Part shown: positions 18,101 to 25,551 of the stretch, one piece after another | Layout: the number at the start of each line of letters is the position of its first letter | Position numbering within the stretch: position 1 is the first letter of the stretch | Assembly (NCBI GenBank): GCA_002337125.1 | Contig: DDFJ01000004.1 | Span: 2,221,889-2,285,888 of the forward strand | DNA: 64,000 nt | DNA from: Chitinophagaceae bacterium UBA1931 | GTDB taxonomy: Bacteria; Bacteroidota; Bacteroidia; Chitinophagales; Chitinophagaceae | Direction of reading: 5' to 3' | Program-made: the position numbers and the translations under genes | Notes under the pieces: model-generated | The model's database searches: none | Told to the model about the DNA's origin: nothing | What the model saw: only the letters and a program-made list of their open reading frames with translations

Positions 18101-18541
18101 TCGTTTACAAAAACCGGATCAAGAGTAAAAGCTGCAGGAACAAGCGCCTTCCCGCTTTCATATTCAAACACAGACGATATCAGCTCATTGACAAATAACG
18201 GGCAGGTATTTTACAGGGTTAAACTGTACGATCTTGATGGACGTATACATTACAGCAATATTGCCGTGGTATGGGTAAAAACATCAGGACTGAAAGTATG
18301 GCCAAATCCATTTGCTGAAACATTGCAGGTAAGTTTTTCAGCAGCAGCAAATGGTTATGTGCAGTTGCGCTTAACTGATGTAACAGGAAAAACTGTATTG
18401 TTCAAAAAACAATCCGTTGCAGCAGGAATGAACCAGTTGAATATTACCAACCTCGGAAATATCAGCAACGGTAATTACATTCTTGAAATAACAGAAGAAA
18501 AAACAAATAAGAAAACATCGTACAAACTCACAAAGCAATAA
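12167..18541 (+). CDS. Giant secreted SdrD B-like repeat protein with T9SS sorting domain
   Basis: 2124 residues from the ATG at 12167, which opens a signal peptide (MQKPLVLAFVLISTFVTSFA). An N-terminal module resembling SdrD B (FRDYNGNGTRETG) is followed by a region of about 550 residues that may form a beta-propeller or other beta-rich domain. Nine clear SdrD B-like modules then start near 14336, 14809, 15259, 15628, 16042, 16408, 16819, 17224 and 17632. Each has a GxxVWxDxNxNGxQDxGE calcium-loop-like motif, VAGVTVxLY and a TDANGNYxF ending. A fibronectin-like segment and an 85-residue C-terminal sorting domain (LKVWPNPF...NGNYILEI) complete it. Export is by Sec and then T9SS to the cell surface or medium. 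An adhesive or structural role is inference. Single gene with its own promoter and terminator. Confidence 0.92.
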   Translation: MQKPLVLAFVLISTFVTSFAQISGTTFRDYNGNGTRETGSGFIEPILPGVIVNAYNSNDVQVASFTTTVGGSYTIPASGSAFSGVQGSNTGFIASGTAVRLEFIVPSSGSCFLNSLYDFSSGSGATYGTAVRFVTSGAAAVNINYAVNDPNDYVSSSAPFTGVMMFVSRQIAGNPAGGGTSGTAIAFWKFPYVSEASSAPNGTPAPGATDLATNAQIGSTYGVAYSKQANKVFTSAFLKRHSGLGPANGTFNNAPGAIYIINPTLTSSTGAASYFTSLDALGYPTHNSTGSPAYGSGTSYNISGTGAGAVLSYTTNGLGVIGTNANRGLPANIATVSRDPAAFGQVGRVSLGDLEISDDGQYLFVTNFYDRKLYQLQLNSITNPTSATVVNSWSLPNPPLRNTVTGFSGVTGYNSTSFYDGTKGYQRPFALKYYRGKVYVGAVTTGENGGTSTQDNNSATPEYTDLWAYVYEFNPGTGSFTSAPVLQFPLNFNRGTNSDGQSETWKPWTSTFPTPWSGAFTQYQQPMFSDIEFDADGSLILGFRDRFGDQSAYAEETLNSATVISGQAMGDLYRAYYNASSCVFEMELNAKEGSSSSKAATSGAGNNNGPINYSTNTGGEFYFRDEVYNANTSTSVGTFHLNCTQGGLAMIKGTDSIATTTMDPIRAWSGGVSWFSNTNGDNGRDYEIFAGTGTGTFPTAGVGDAGKSNGLGDLELVSGTAPLEIGNRIWNDANGNGIQDAGEAGIANVTVELYSNGSDGIAGNADDILVGTATTDANGNYYFNTSNVSDGDPVTAGSQAGPQPGYNYNLRVGSADWTGGSGTGDLAGYQLTKTDRVGNGAVDFSDNDASLNGSNVPMISITTGVAGQNNHNIDFGFKQLASLGDKIWRDDNKNGIQDSGEPGVAGITVTLYQNGTDGSPGTSDDIIIGTSVTDAYGNYLFNNLSSTAANATQYNVGFTLPANYQFTTQTNTQTTGSSNATNLTNTTGGSTAANGSDANATTGRTGSFWLASGETELSVDAGIVFAQPSTNSIGDKVWYDADGDGIQDSNEAGVAGVTVTLYASDGVTVVATTVTDANGNYIFTGLPASTDYIVGLTPPAGMLLTTTTGTTSGNATTNSDFNQATYKTTAVNTGVSGTQITGVDAGLITQSNVAASLGDKVWLDLNANNIQDVGEPGVAGVTVNLYRDANSDGLINGTEASTPYATTKTDAFGNYIFNNLPCAAGLAGTYYQVGFVLPSGYTFVTKDAGTDNTKDSDAGTGTGLTQAGTLKQGQRDMSVDAGLVQTSPAGTAKLGDKVWFDADADGVQDAGETGLAGVTVTLYNNVGAAVATTTTDINGNYLFANLAAGDYSVGFSNLPQSYSFSTVWSSNDADATNSDANPATGKTGVITLSAGETELDVDAGLIAGVPSGLASIGNKVWWDVVTNNNVQDAGEPGVAGVTVNLYRDANGDGLINGTEASTPFATTVTNALGEYIFTGLAAGTYQVGFTNLPTGSSTVTQNSGADDNTDSDGSAVTGATGSSVSTTGLYTLATGEKNLSVDLGIINSAKGSFGNKVWIDNGAGGGTANDGIQNGREPGVAGVMVTLTNAAGQLVDKTGTLTTTPVVTTTDVNGNYIFADLTAGVSFAVKFSNLPAGYDFTTKAGAGSADDNKSDADIVNGATSTVTIVANTIANTLDAGITSTRAALGNYVWMDDNGNGVQDAGEAGVAGVTVTLYRPGFGPDGIASTADDALPVASMITDQNGQYLFSNLAAGTYEVEFSTIPGATVFTQRNTPGDNGDNTNSDAVPQAGTTTVARTTGIVLSAGETDFTIDAGIFKPRAVIGNYVWVDSNNDGVQQATEPAASGILVSLIDAGSNTVAVAVTDANGNYQFNNVAPGTYSISFTNLPTGTAFTTANAGGNDNTDSDVSGSTITGIVVTTTTVNLSFDAGIVGFITLPVEGLNLNASLQNSKVTLTWNTVSELNTDFFEVERSTNNASFTKTGSRVKAAGTSAFPLSYSNTDDISSLTNNGQVFYRVKLYDLDGRIHYSNIAVVWVKTSGLKVWPNPFAETLQVSFSAAANGYVQLRLTDVTGKTVLFKKQSVAAGMNQLNITNLGNISNGNYILEITEEKTNKKTSYKLTKQ

Positions 18542-18560
18542 TGATTTTGTGCAGTTAAAT

Positions 18561-18590
18561 AAAAGAGGCGGTCTTTTGACCGCCTCTTTT
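18561..18590 (+). terminator. Rho-independent terminator of the SdrD-like gene
   Basis: A 13-bp stem, AAAAGAGGCGGTC with its exact complement, closes a TTTT loop and ends in a T-run. It sits 20 bp after the stop codon. The flanking A-run on the other side means it can also end the minus-strand DUF2892 gene. Confidence 0.9.
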
Positions 18591-18618
18591 ATTTAAAGAA
18601 GTTTTTTCGCAAACAAAT

Positions 18619-18831
18619 TTATTTCTGCTCCTTAACCGGGCAGGTGCTTAATCCAACAATAGCGTACAGCGGGCAAAAGCTGATTACACTGGTAACAAGG
18701 AATACAGCACCCAGCACAAGTAAAACGATACCCAGTGTACCGGTAACAGTATTGCTGAAGTACAGGTATGCAAAAACAGCGGCTAAAAGAATTCTGATAA
18801 TACGGTCTGCGTTACCCACGTTCTTTTTCAT
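18619..18831 (-). CDS. DUF2892 (YgaP-like) small membrane protein
   Basis: 70 residues from the ATG at 18831, which begins MKKNVGNADRIIRILLAAVF, the family's usual N-terminus; a longer frame to 18891 lacks this. Two membrane segments are visible (about residues 10-30 and 32-52), followed by FCPLYAIVGLSTCP with two Cys. Proteins with this domain (Pfam DUF2892) sit in the inner membrane and are often found with rhodanese or redox and sulfur-stress genes. Here a Crp/Fnr-family regulator is upstream on the same strand. A 30-codon membrane ORF lies 10 bp upstream and may be co-translated. Confidence 0.85.
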   Translation of the reverse strand: MKKNVGNADRIIRILLAAVFAYLYFSNTVTGTLGIVLLVLGAVFLVTSVISFCPLYAIVGLSTCPVKEQK

Positions 18832-18841
18832 AATAAGTTTT

Positions 18842-18934
18842 TTAATTGGTAAAGAATTGAATGATGAATACAATGCCCGTAACAATTGCAATACATAAAA
18901 TACAAACCACGATCAGGCGCAATACTTTATTCAT
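18842..18934 (-). CDS. Putative 30-residue single-span membrane microprotein
   Basis: An ATG at 18934 opens a 30-codon frame that begins MNKVLRLIVVCILCIAIVTG and ends FFTN. It has two basic residues, then one continuous hydrophobic helix of about 20 residues, then a short polar end. It stops 10 bp before the DUF2892 start and lies downstream of the Crp/Fnr gene on the same strand. It is too short to be certain, and AT-rich DNA can make such frames by chance. The topology and tight spacing make it worth listing. Confidence 0.4.
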   Translation of the reverse strand: MNKVLRLIVVCILCIAIVTGIVFIIQFFTN

Positions 18935-19005
18935 GACAGTTGTGCGGGATTGAATTGTAAATCTAACTGCTTGGGCTGTGCTGTGAGGTGACTTGAATCA
19001 CCAGC

Positions 19006-19635
19006 CTAAAAAACCTCTATGCCATCGGGCAACTGTTTCACCTTGCCCTCCTGTTCCAGCCGCTTGATTACACGGGTAATCACTTCACGGACAGTTCCAA
19101 GCTCACCAGCAATTTGTTTATGTTTGAGCTGCAGAATTTTTTCTCCTTTCAGTTTACTTTTTTCGAGTAGGTAACTGTACAGGCGCTGGTCCATGCGGTT
19201 AAACAGGAGAGAGTTGATGGTATCAAGCAATTCGGAATAACGCAGGTTGTATTGCTGGTAAAATAATTCGTTGATCTGCGGGTAGTGCTTAATCCATGAA
19301 TTCATTTTTTCAACCGGCAGTAATAGTAAAGTTGAATCTTCTTCTGTAATGGCAAAAATGCGGCTGGGTGAATTGTTGAGTCCTGCAGAAAACGTCATCA
19401 CACAACTTTGACTGGGCTCAATGTAATACAGCAGCAGTTCTTTTTCTTCAAACGAAGCAAACACTTTCACCAGTCCTTTTAAAACAATTGGGATGAGTTT
19501 GATGTATTGACCTTCTCTCAGAATTTCTGTTCCTTCTGCAAAATCCATGATCACGCCGTGTGCGGCAATTTCATTCAGCAGTTCGCCGGAGAAGCGACCG
19601 CTTAAGGGCTGAAGTTCAGAAAGGGTTAAAGGCAT
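19006..19635 (-). CDS. Crp/Fnr family transcriptional regulator
   Basis: 209 residues. Residues 1-130 form a cyclic-nucleotide-binding-type beta-barrel (EGTEILREGQYIKLIPIVLKGLVKV). A long dimer helix and a C-terminal winged helix follow (KHKQIAGELGTVREVITRVI, about residues 168-187), where the recognition helix has the TVREVITR pattern. There is no N-terminal Cys cluster as in oxygen-sensing FNR and no obvious haem motif, so the signal is unknown. It lies about 70 bp upstream of the 30-codon membrane ORF and the DUF2892 gene, which it may control. The Crp/Fnr-like palindrome before hoxE is another possible target. Confidence 0.88.
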   Translation of the reverse strand: MPLTLSELQPLSGRFSGELLNEIAAHGVIMDFAEGTEILREGQYIKLIPIVLKGLVKVFASFEEKELLLYYIEPSQSCVMTFSAGLNNSPSRIFAITEEDSTLLLLPVEKMNSWIKHYPQINELFYQQYNLRYSELLDTINSLLFNRMDQRLYSYLLEKSKLKGEKILQLKHKQIAGELGTVREVITRVIKRLEQEGKVKQLPDGIEVF

Positions 19636-19670
19636 TGTTATAAAATTTGCAATCGTTGCTGAAGATAAGG

Positions 19671-20147
19671 TTAATCTGCCAGTTGTTTTTCCATATAAAC
19701 AACTCCTGTTAACGGATTTTCATAATAAGCAGTTGTTTCAACAAAACCATATTGTTTATACAACTGAATAGCAGGCTGCAGCTTTTCCAGCGTATCAAGC
19801 TTCATCATTTTATAATCAAGCTCAACAGCATCTTTCAGCAACTGTTCAATCATCATACTTCCAATTTTATGTTTTCGGAAACCCGGACGAACAAAGAGCC
19901 GTTTCATTTCACACTCATCTGTTTTTTGTAAAGGATATAATGCAATGCAACCAGCTGTTTCGTTATTCCATTTTGCGATATACAAAACACCTCGTGGCGG
20001 GCCATATTTTTTTAGTGGATCTTTCAGCTCTGCTTCAAAGCTCTGGAAACATAAATTTTCATCCAGCTCTTGTTCATATTCACGGAAAAGGATTCTTGCT
20101 TCATCGAGCAAAACACCTTCAGCAGTTACAGGAATCAATTCAATCAT
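19671..20147 (-). CDS. GNAT family N-acetyltransferase
   Basis: 158 residues. The acetyl-CoA-binding motif A is present: MKRLFVRPGFRKHKIGSMMIEQL at about residues 82-104, with the RxxxxG turn as R-KHKIG. A central IALYPL strand precedes it and LYKQYGFVETTAYYENP closes the fold, the classic motif B aromatic region. The family transfers acetyl groups to amines of small molecules or proteins; the acceptor is not predictable. Upstream of the Crp/Fnr gene by 35 bp in the same direction, so the two may share a transcript. Confidence 0.85.
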   Translation of the reverse strand: MIELIPVTAEGVLLDEARILFREYEQELDENLCFQSFEAELKDPLKKYGPPRGVLYIAKWNNETAGCIALYPLQKTDECEMKRLFVRPGFRKHKIGSMMIEQLLKDAVELDYKMMKLDTLEKLQPAIQLYKQYGFVETTAYYENPLTGVVYMEKQLAD

Positions 20148-20243
20148 TCAATAAAGTTGATGAAAATTCATGAACAAAAAATACAAAACTGATTATTCGC
20201 CCGTTGCAACTGAATCAACAATTATATTGATTAATTTAATGGC

Positions 20244-21428
20244 ATGAAACAATCTGCTTTTTTATTGCTGATGTTATTTTGTTTGCAGCATGTAAATGCA
20301 CAACAGTATAAAAAATTACACTTCAGCTCCTTCCTTGTCGATACGCACAATGATATTCCTTCTTCTGCCATTGCAAAGAAAGTTGCATTTGATGCAAACC
20401 TGAAAGGAAACACACATTCAGACCTTAACCGCATGTTTGAAGGTGGAGTTGATGCACAGATGTTTTCCATTTTTTGTGGTGGCGAACAAAAGCAGCCATT
20501 CAATTTTGCCAACCAGGAAATTGACAGTGTGTACGAATGGGTGCGTCGTAATCCTGCACGGATGATGCTGGTATCATCACCTGCGGAATTGAAAAAAGCA
20601 ATCAAAGAAAAAAAGCTGGCAGCGATGCTTGGTGTGGAAGGCGGACATATGATTGAAAACGATCTCAGCAATCTGGATGCATTGTATAAACGTGGTGTAC
20701 GTTACATGACGTTAACCTGGAATAATTCCACCGCTTGGGCCACAAGTGCAGCCGATGAAACAACTCCCGGCGGAGCATTAAATGCAGAAAACAAAAAAGG
20801 ACTAACCACATTTGGAAAACAGGTGGTGAAACGCATGAATGAATTGGGAATGATGGTTGATGTAAGTCATCTTGGTGAACAGAGTTTCTGGGACGTTGTA
20901 AGCACTTCAACCAAACCAATTATTGCCAGCCATAGTTGTGTATGGAATTTGTGCCAGCACAGGAGAAATTTAAAAGACGAACAGATCAAAGCCATTGCAC
21001 AAAGCGGCGGTGTGATTTTTCTCAACTTCTATTCAGGATTTATTGACAGTACGTATGAAAAAAAACGGGATCGTTTAATTGCCATGCACCAGGCAGAAGT
21101 TGATTCAATCATCAAAACAAGTGTTGACAGGGATTATGCTGCAATTATTGTTGCAGAAAAATATAAAGATGATGTAAAGAATCTTCGTCCGTCATTATCT
21201 GTTCTGATTGATCATCTTGATTATATTGTTCGTTTGGTTGGTGTTGATCATGTTGGTCTCGGTAGTGATTTTGATGGTATTGAAGCACCGCCTGCTGAAC
21301 TGAACGGCGTGGAAGATTATCCGCTTATTACAAAGATGTTGCTGGAAAGAGGCTACAGCAAAAAAGATATCCGTAAAATTCTTGGAGAAAATTTTATGCG
21401 TGTGTTTACTGCATGCAGCAAAAAATAA
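20244..21428 (+). CDS. Secreted M19 family dipeptidase (membrane dipeptidase type)
   Basis: 394 residues with a signal peptide (MKQSAFLLLMLFCLQHVNA). The binuclear zinc ligands of the renal dipeptidase family are all visible: DTHND (Asp33, His35), GVEGGH (Glu132, His135), DVSHL (His209) and ASHS (His230), then GLGSDFDG near residue 335. Members hydrolyse dipeptides, including some with D-residues, so it probably works in the periplasm on peptides or wall fragments. The gene is divergent from the acetyltransferase and ends before a 150-bp spacer. Substrate preference is inferred from family only. Confidence 0.92.
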   Translation: MKQSAFLLLMLFCLQHVNAQQYKKLHFSSFLVDTHNDIPSSAIAKKVAFDANLKGNTHSDLNRMFEGGVDAQMFSIFCGGEQKQPFNFANQEIDSVYEWVRRNPARMMLVSSPAELKKAIKEKKLAAMLGVEGGHMIENDLSNLDALYKRGVRYMTLTWNNSTAWATSAADETTPGGALNAENKKGLTTFGKQVVKRMNELGMMVDVSHLGEQSFWDVVSTSTKPIIASHSCVWNLCQHRRNLKDEQIKAIAQSGGVIFLNFYSGFIDSTYEKKRDRLIAMHQAEVDSIIKTSVDRDYAAIIVAEKYKDDVKNLRPSLSVLIDHLDYIVRLVGVDHVGLGSDFDGIEAPPAELNGVEDYPLITKMLLERGYSKKDIRKILGENFMRVFTACSKK

Positions 21429-21548
21429 AACAACCAACTGTTCACTTTCACTTTGTAAACCGTTGATATTCCTGTCTTTCAGGGCATACAAGAATTCCCG
21501 TCATATTTAATTGTGACAAAACTCAACTTTTTAAAAAGGTTCAGATAC

Positions 21549-21556
21549 TACTTTTG
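21549..21556 (+). promoter_or_regulatory. Bacteroidota -7 promoter element before the DUF2490 gene
   Basis: TACTTTTG is an exact TAnnTTTG match. A start near 21563 leaves a leader of about 17 nt before the TTG start codon at 21580, supporting that start. Confidence 0.5.
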
Positions 21557-21579
21557 CGCCTTCAATAAAACAGTACATT

Positions 21580-22362
21580 TTGAAATCGTTTCGTTTAATT
21601 TTCACTTTCCTATTATTTTCTTTCGTTTCACAAGCACAAAAAACCGTACAAACACAAAGCCATTTCTGGTGGAGCATTAATACCACCGCACAGGTAAGTA
21701 ACAAGTGGAGTATTATTGCCGATGCACACATCCGCCGTACAAATTTTATGGCCAACAACAGCTTTTATTTTTTAAGAGCAGGTGCGTTGTATAACGTCAA
21801 TAAGAATTTTTCTGTTGCTGCAGGTTATGGCCATATGTGGCTGGCTAACAAAACAGCAACTGCACCAGAACTGTTTACAAATGAAGAACGTATTTACCAG
21901 CAGTTTCAGTTAACCGGAGCAATTGGAAAGGTTTCAACACTTAACAGGTTAAGAGTTGAAGAAAGATGGGTGCAGAAAATTGTGAACAACGAAGTGTCCG
22001 ATTCTCATCGTTACACAACAAGATTCAGGTATTTGTATTCATTGAATATCCCTGTAAGCAAAAACAAATATATTCCCTCCATCAATCTTGCAGATGAATT
22101 ACTCATGCAGATTGGAAAAGACATAATCTATAATCCTTTCGATCAAAACCGCCTGTTTACCGGTATTAAACAACAGGTTACCCCATCACTTTCATTTGAT
22201 TTCGGCTATATGCTGGTTTACCAGCAAAAACTCAGCGGGAGTCAATATGTAAAAGCGAATACCCTCCGCTGGTATTTTTATTGGAAACCTGATTTGAGGA
22301 AAAAGAAGAAGACACATACTGCGGCATCACAGCTGAGCCAGAGTTCCTTCGACGATATTTAA
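21580..22362 (+). CDS. DUF2490 domain outer-membrane-type protein
   Basis: 260 residues with a TTG start codon. The start is supported by an immediate signal peptide (MKSFRLIFTFLLFSFVSQA) and by a -7 promoter element 24 bp upstream. The mature part is a series of beta strands with aromatic belts and the family pattern FWWSINTTAQVSNKW, FYFLRAGALYNV, RLRVEERWVQ, RYRYL-type strands and a C-terminal LRWYFYWKP strand. DUF2490 proteins are predicted small outer-membrane beta-barrels; function is unknown. The last 20 residues are polar and basic (KKKKTHTAASQ...). A terminator follows, so it is monocistronic. Confidence 0.85.
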   Translation: MKSFRLIFTFLLFSFVSQAQKTVQTQSHFWWSINTTAQVSNKWSIIADAHIRRTNFMANNSFYFLRAGALYNVNKNFSVAAGYGHMWLANKTATAPELFTNEERIYQQFQLTGAIGKVSTLNRLRVEERWVQKIVNNEVSDSHRYTTRFRYLYSLNIPVSKNKYIPSINLADELLMQIGKDIIYNPFDQNRLFTGIKQQVTPSLSFDFGYMLVYQQKLSGSQYVKANTLRWYFYWKPDLRKKKKTHTAASQLSQSSFDDI

Positions 22363-22397
22363 GCTTTGTTTTCCCTCATAGCACTGGTTAACAAAAT

Positions 22398-22434
22398 AAA
22401 AGAGGAGCGTTTCTTCACGAAACCTCCTCTTTTT
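22398..22434 (+). terminator. Rho-independent terminator
   Basis: AGAGGAG (22401-22407) pairs with CTCCTCT (22424-22430), and inside it GTTTC pairs with GAAAC around a five-base loop, with one bulged C. A T-run follows at 22431-22434. It separates the DUF2490 gene from the acylase gene. Confidence 0.85.
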
Positions 22435-22471
22435 GTATTTTCAAAACTCCAAACAAGTTACATCAGTGATT

Positions 22472-24658
22472 ATGTACAGAATTCTTTTCCTGCTCATCGG
22501 TATTCCTGTTTTCATACAGGCACAAACTTTTTCGCTACCGGAAATAAACCACTGGAAACAGCAATCAAAAAATGTAACCATCATCCGTGATAACTGGGGC
22601 ATACCGCATGTGTACGGAAATACAGATGCAGATGCTGTGTTTGGTTTGTTGTATGCACAATGTGAAGATGATTTTAAACGGGTGGAGATGAATTATATTG
22701 AAAAGCTGGGTCGTAAAGCCGAACTTTTTGGTGAAGCAGAATTATACAACGATCTCTATGTGCGTTTAATCATTGACAGTACAGAAGCAATTGCCGATTA
22801 CAACAAAGCTCCGCAATGGTTAAAAAAATTACTGAATGCCTATGCCGATGGAATTAATTATTATCTATACAAACATCCATCGGTAAAACCCTTGCTGCTT
22901 ACACGTTTTCAGCCCTGGTATCCGTTGCTGTGGACCGATGGAAGCATTGGCGCCATCAGTACAGGCGATATTACTGCACAGGATGTAAAAAATTTTTACA
23001 ACGGAGTAAGCACACAATTAGCTGTAACAAAAAATCCGTTTGAAGAAAACACAACCGGCTCCAATGGTTTTGCCATTGCTCCTTCCAAAACAGAAAGCGG
23101 CAATGCAATTCTTTACATCAACCCGCATGTAACTTTTTATTTCCGTCCCGAAGTACATGTGATCAGCAAAGAAGGACTGAATGCTTATGGTGCAGTTACA
23201 TGGGGACAGTTTTTTGTTTACCAGGGATTTAATCCTTACTGCGGCTGGATGCATACATCAAGCAATGTGGACGTAAGTGATATGTATGCTGAAAAGATCA
23301 CCAAAACAGCGAACGGGTTTATATATCAATACAACAACAAATGGTTACCTGTTAAAGAAAAAACAATTGAGCTACGTTACAAAACCGAAAAGGGTATAAA
23401 AACAAAAACAGTTGTTGCTTACTCAACGCAGCACGGACCAATTATGGCAAAGCGCAACAACCAGATTATTTCTGTAAAAAGCAATAACAGGGATATGAAG
23501 GGATTGATGCAAAGCTGGCTGCGGACAAAAGCAAAAGGATTTGATGAGTATAAAAAAGTAATGGACTTAAAAGCAAACACATCCAACAACACGGTGTTTG
23601 CTGATAACAAAGGAAACATTGCTTACTGGCATGGCAACTTTGTTCCGGTGCGTGATAAAACGCTTAACTGGAGCAAGGTAATGGACGGCACAACTTCTTC
23701 AACCGATTGGAAAGGATTACACAATGTGGATGAAATTGTACATGTATACAATCCATCAACAGGCTGGATTCAGAATTGCAACTCCACACCATACACAGTG
23801 AGCGGCAGTGCAAGTCCGAAAAAAGAAAACTATCCTGTTTATATGGCTCCCGATGGTGAAAATTTTCGTGGAATAAATGCTGTAAGAGTATTGAGTAAAG
23901 AAAACAAATTCACTATTGATAAAACCATTGCGGCTGGTTACGATACTTATCTCACAGCTTTTGAAGTACTGATACCGGCATTGATAAAACGATACGATGA
24001 AACAGCGCAGCTTCAAACATCTTTACATGCCGAGCTGAAAGAACCAATCAACAAGTTGCGCAATTGGGATTACAGGGTTTCGGAAAGTTCGGTTGCAACT
24101 GCACTGGCCATTGAATGGGCACAACTGCTGGGGCCTTCTATCCGGAAAATTTATATTGAAGACGGAGAAACGGACCAGGTGCACGCCACGCAGCATTTTG
24201 CTGACTCCGCTTCTGCATCGCAAATGCTGAACCCGTTGCTGCTTGTGGTTCAGAATTTCAAACAGAAATATGGAAAGTGGGATATTGCATGGGGCGACAT
24301 TAACCGCTACCAGCGAGTAAGCAACGATCTGCAGCAGAAGTATGACGACAGTAAAGAAAGTTTTCCTGTTGCATTTGTATCATCCGCATGGGGAATGTTA
24401 CCTTCTTACAACAGCAGTTATTTCAGCGGCACAACCAAGCGTTACGGCATCAGCGGCAACAGTTTCATTTGTGCTGTTGAGTTTGGTAAAAAAATAAAAG
24501 CAAAATCTTTATTGGCAGGTGGTAACAGCGGCGATCCGTCTTCACCACATTTCAATGATCAACTGCTCATGTACACAAAGGGACAGTTTAAAGATGTGCT
24601 GTTTTATAAAGAGGATGTGTTGAAGCATGTAGAAAAAACCTATCACCCCGGCGAATAA
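22472..24658 (+). CDS. Penicillin acylase family amidase, secreted (Ntn-hydrolase)
   Basis: 728 residues from the ATG at 22472, which opens a signal peptide (MYRILFLLIGIPVFIQA). A frame from a TTG at 22433 overlaps the preceding terminator and is rejected. Family signs are IIRDNWGIPHVYGNTDADAVFGLLYAQCEDD in the alpha chain and the autocleavage site TTGSNGFAIAPSKT, where Ser197 becomes the N-terminal nucleophile of the beta chain. INPHVTFY, MHTSSNVDVSDMY and GNIAYWHGNFVP follow. Relatives cleave amide bonds of acyl side chains such as acyl-homoserine lactones, cyclic lipopeptides or penicillin G; which of these applies is not predictable. Acts in the periplasm after self-processing. Confidence 0.9.
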   Translation: MYRILFLLIGIPVFIQAQTFSLPEINHWKQQSKNVTIIRDNWGIPHVYGNTDADAVFGLLYAQCEDDFKRVEMNYIEKLGRKAELFGEAELYNDLYVRLIIDSTEAIADYNKAPQWLKKLLNAYADGINYYLYKHPSVKPLLLTRFQPWYPLLWTDGSIGAISTGDITAQDVKNFYNGVSTQLAVTKNPFEENTTGSNGFAIAPSKTESGNAILYINPHVTFYFRPEVHVISKEGLNAYGAVTWGQFFVYQGFNPYCGWMHTSSNVDVSDMYAEKITKTANGFIYQYNNKWLPVKEKTIELRYKTEKGIKTKTVVAYSTQHGPIMAKRNNQIISVKSNNRDMKGLMQSWLRTKAKGFDEYKKVMDLKANTSNNTVFADNKGNIAYWHGNFVPVRDKTLNWSKVMDGTTSSTDWKGLHNVDEIVHVYNPSTGWIQNCNSTPYTVSGSASPKKENYPVYMAPDGENFRGINAVRVLSKENKFTIDKTIAAGYDTYLTAFEVLIPALIKRYDETAQLQTSLHAELKEPINKLRNWDYRVSESSVATALAIEWAQLLGPSIRKIYIEDGETDQVHATQHFADSASASQMLNPLLLVVQNFKQKYGKWDIAWGDINRYQRVSNDLQQKYDDSKESFPVAFVSSAWGMLPSYNSSYFSGTTKRYGISGNSFICAVEFGKKIKAKSLLAGGNSGDPSSPHFNDQLLMYTKGQFKDVLFYKEDVLKHVEKTYHPGE

Positions 24659-24714
24659 GTACAACAGCAAACATCATTTCAATACAAACTTTTTTTGCCT
24701 AACTTCAACGTACC

Positions 24715-25551
24715 ATGTGGGCGTTTATAAATGATAAATTAATTCCGGCCGAAGAAGCAACCATCCCCGTTGGTGACCTTGCCATCCAGAGAGGATATGC
24801 GGTATTTGATTTTTTCCGCACTGCTGAAACTGTTCCTTTGTTTATAGATGATCATCTTGAACGGCTGGCCCGTTCTGCAAAAGCATTGCGGCTGCCTGTA
24901 AAATACAGTGCAGACGAATGGAAAACAATCATCAGGGAACTGCTGCAAAAAAACGGTTTATCTTCTTCCGGCATACGCATTACCGTTACCGGCGGCACAT
25001 CGCCCGATACATACACACCAACAGAACCTAACATTATTATTACACAACAGCAACTTGTGATGAAGGGAGAAGAAGGTTTTCAGAACGGACTTCACCTGAT
25101 TACACATGAGTATGTGCGTGATCTTCCTGCTATAAAAACAATTAATTACCTGATGGGCGTATGGCTGCAGCAAAAAGTAAAAGTTGCCGGGGCTGATGAT
25201 ATTCTTTATGTAAAGAATGGTTATATCAGCGAACTGCCACGTTCCAATATTTTTGTTGTGAGTTACGACGGAACTTTATCAACACCATCTTCCAACATTC
25301 TCGAAGGCATTACAAGAAAATATGTGCTGCGCTTAAGCAAATCTTTATTGCCCGCAATGGAGTGCGATATTTCCATGAATGATTTAATAAAATCTTCGGA
25401 AGTATTTGTAACCAGTACAACCAAACGGCTGCTGCCTGTTCTTTCCATCAACGGACAAAAAATTGGTGAAGGAAAACCGGGGCCTGTTACAAAAGCATTG
25501 TACAACAGTTTTCTTGAACTGGAACAGAAGGAAATTGCAAGAGGCTGGTGA
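24715..25551 (+). CDS. Class IV PLP-dependent aminotransferase (branched-chain or D-amino-acid type)
   Basis: 278 residues. Fold type IV marks: RGYAVFDFFRT near residue 26, the PLP lysine Lys141 in AIKTINYL, ELPRSNIFVV and TSTTKRLLPV. The family includes branched-chain aminotransferase (IlvE), D-alanine aminotransferase and aminodeoxychorismate lyase. The RGYAVFDFFRT segment and a length below 290 fit the D-amino-acid or lyase subgroups as well as IlvE, so I leave the symbol blank. Cytosolic. It is 56 bp after the acylase gene in the same direction, and its stop abuts the stop of the convergent archaemetzincin gene. Confidence 0.85.
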   Translation: MWAFINDKLIPAEEATIPVGDLAIQRGYAVFDFFRTAETVPLFIDDHLERLARSAKALRLPVKYSADEWKTIIRELLQKNGLSSSGIRITVTGGTSPDTYTPTEPNIIITQQQLVMKGEEGFQNGLHLITHEYVRDLPAIKTINYLMGVWLQQKVKVAGADDILYVKNGYISELPRSNIFVVSYDGTLSTPSSNILEGITRKYVLRLSKSLLPAMECDISMNDLIKSSEVFVTSTTKRLLPVLSINGQKIGEGKPGPVTKALYNSFLELEQKEIARGW

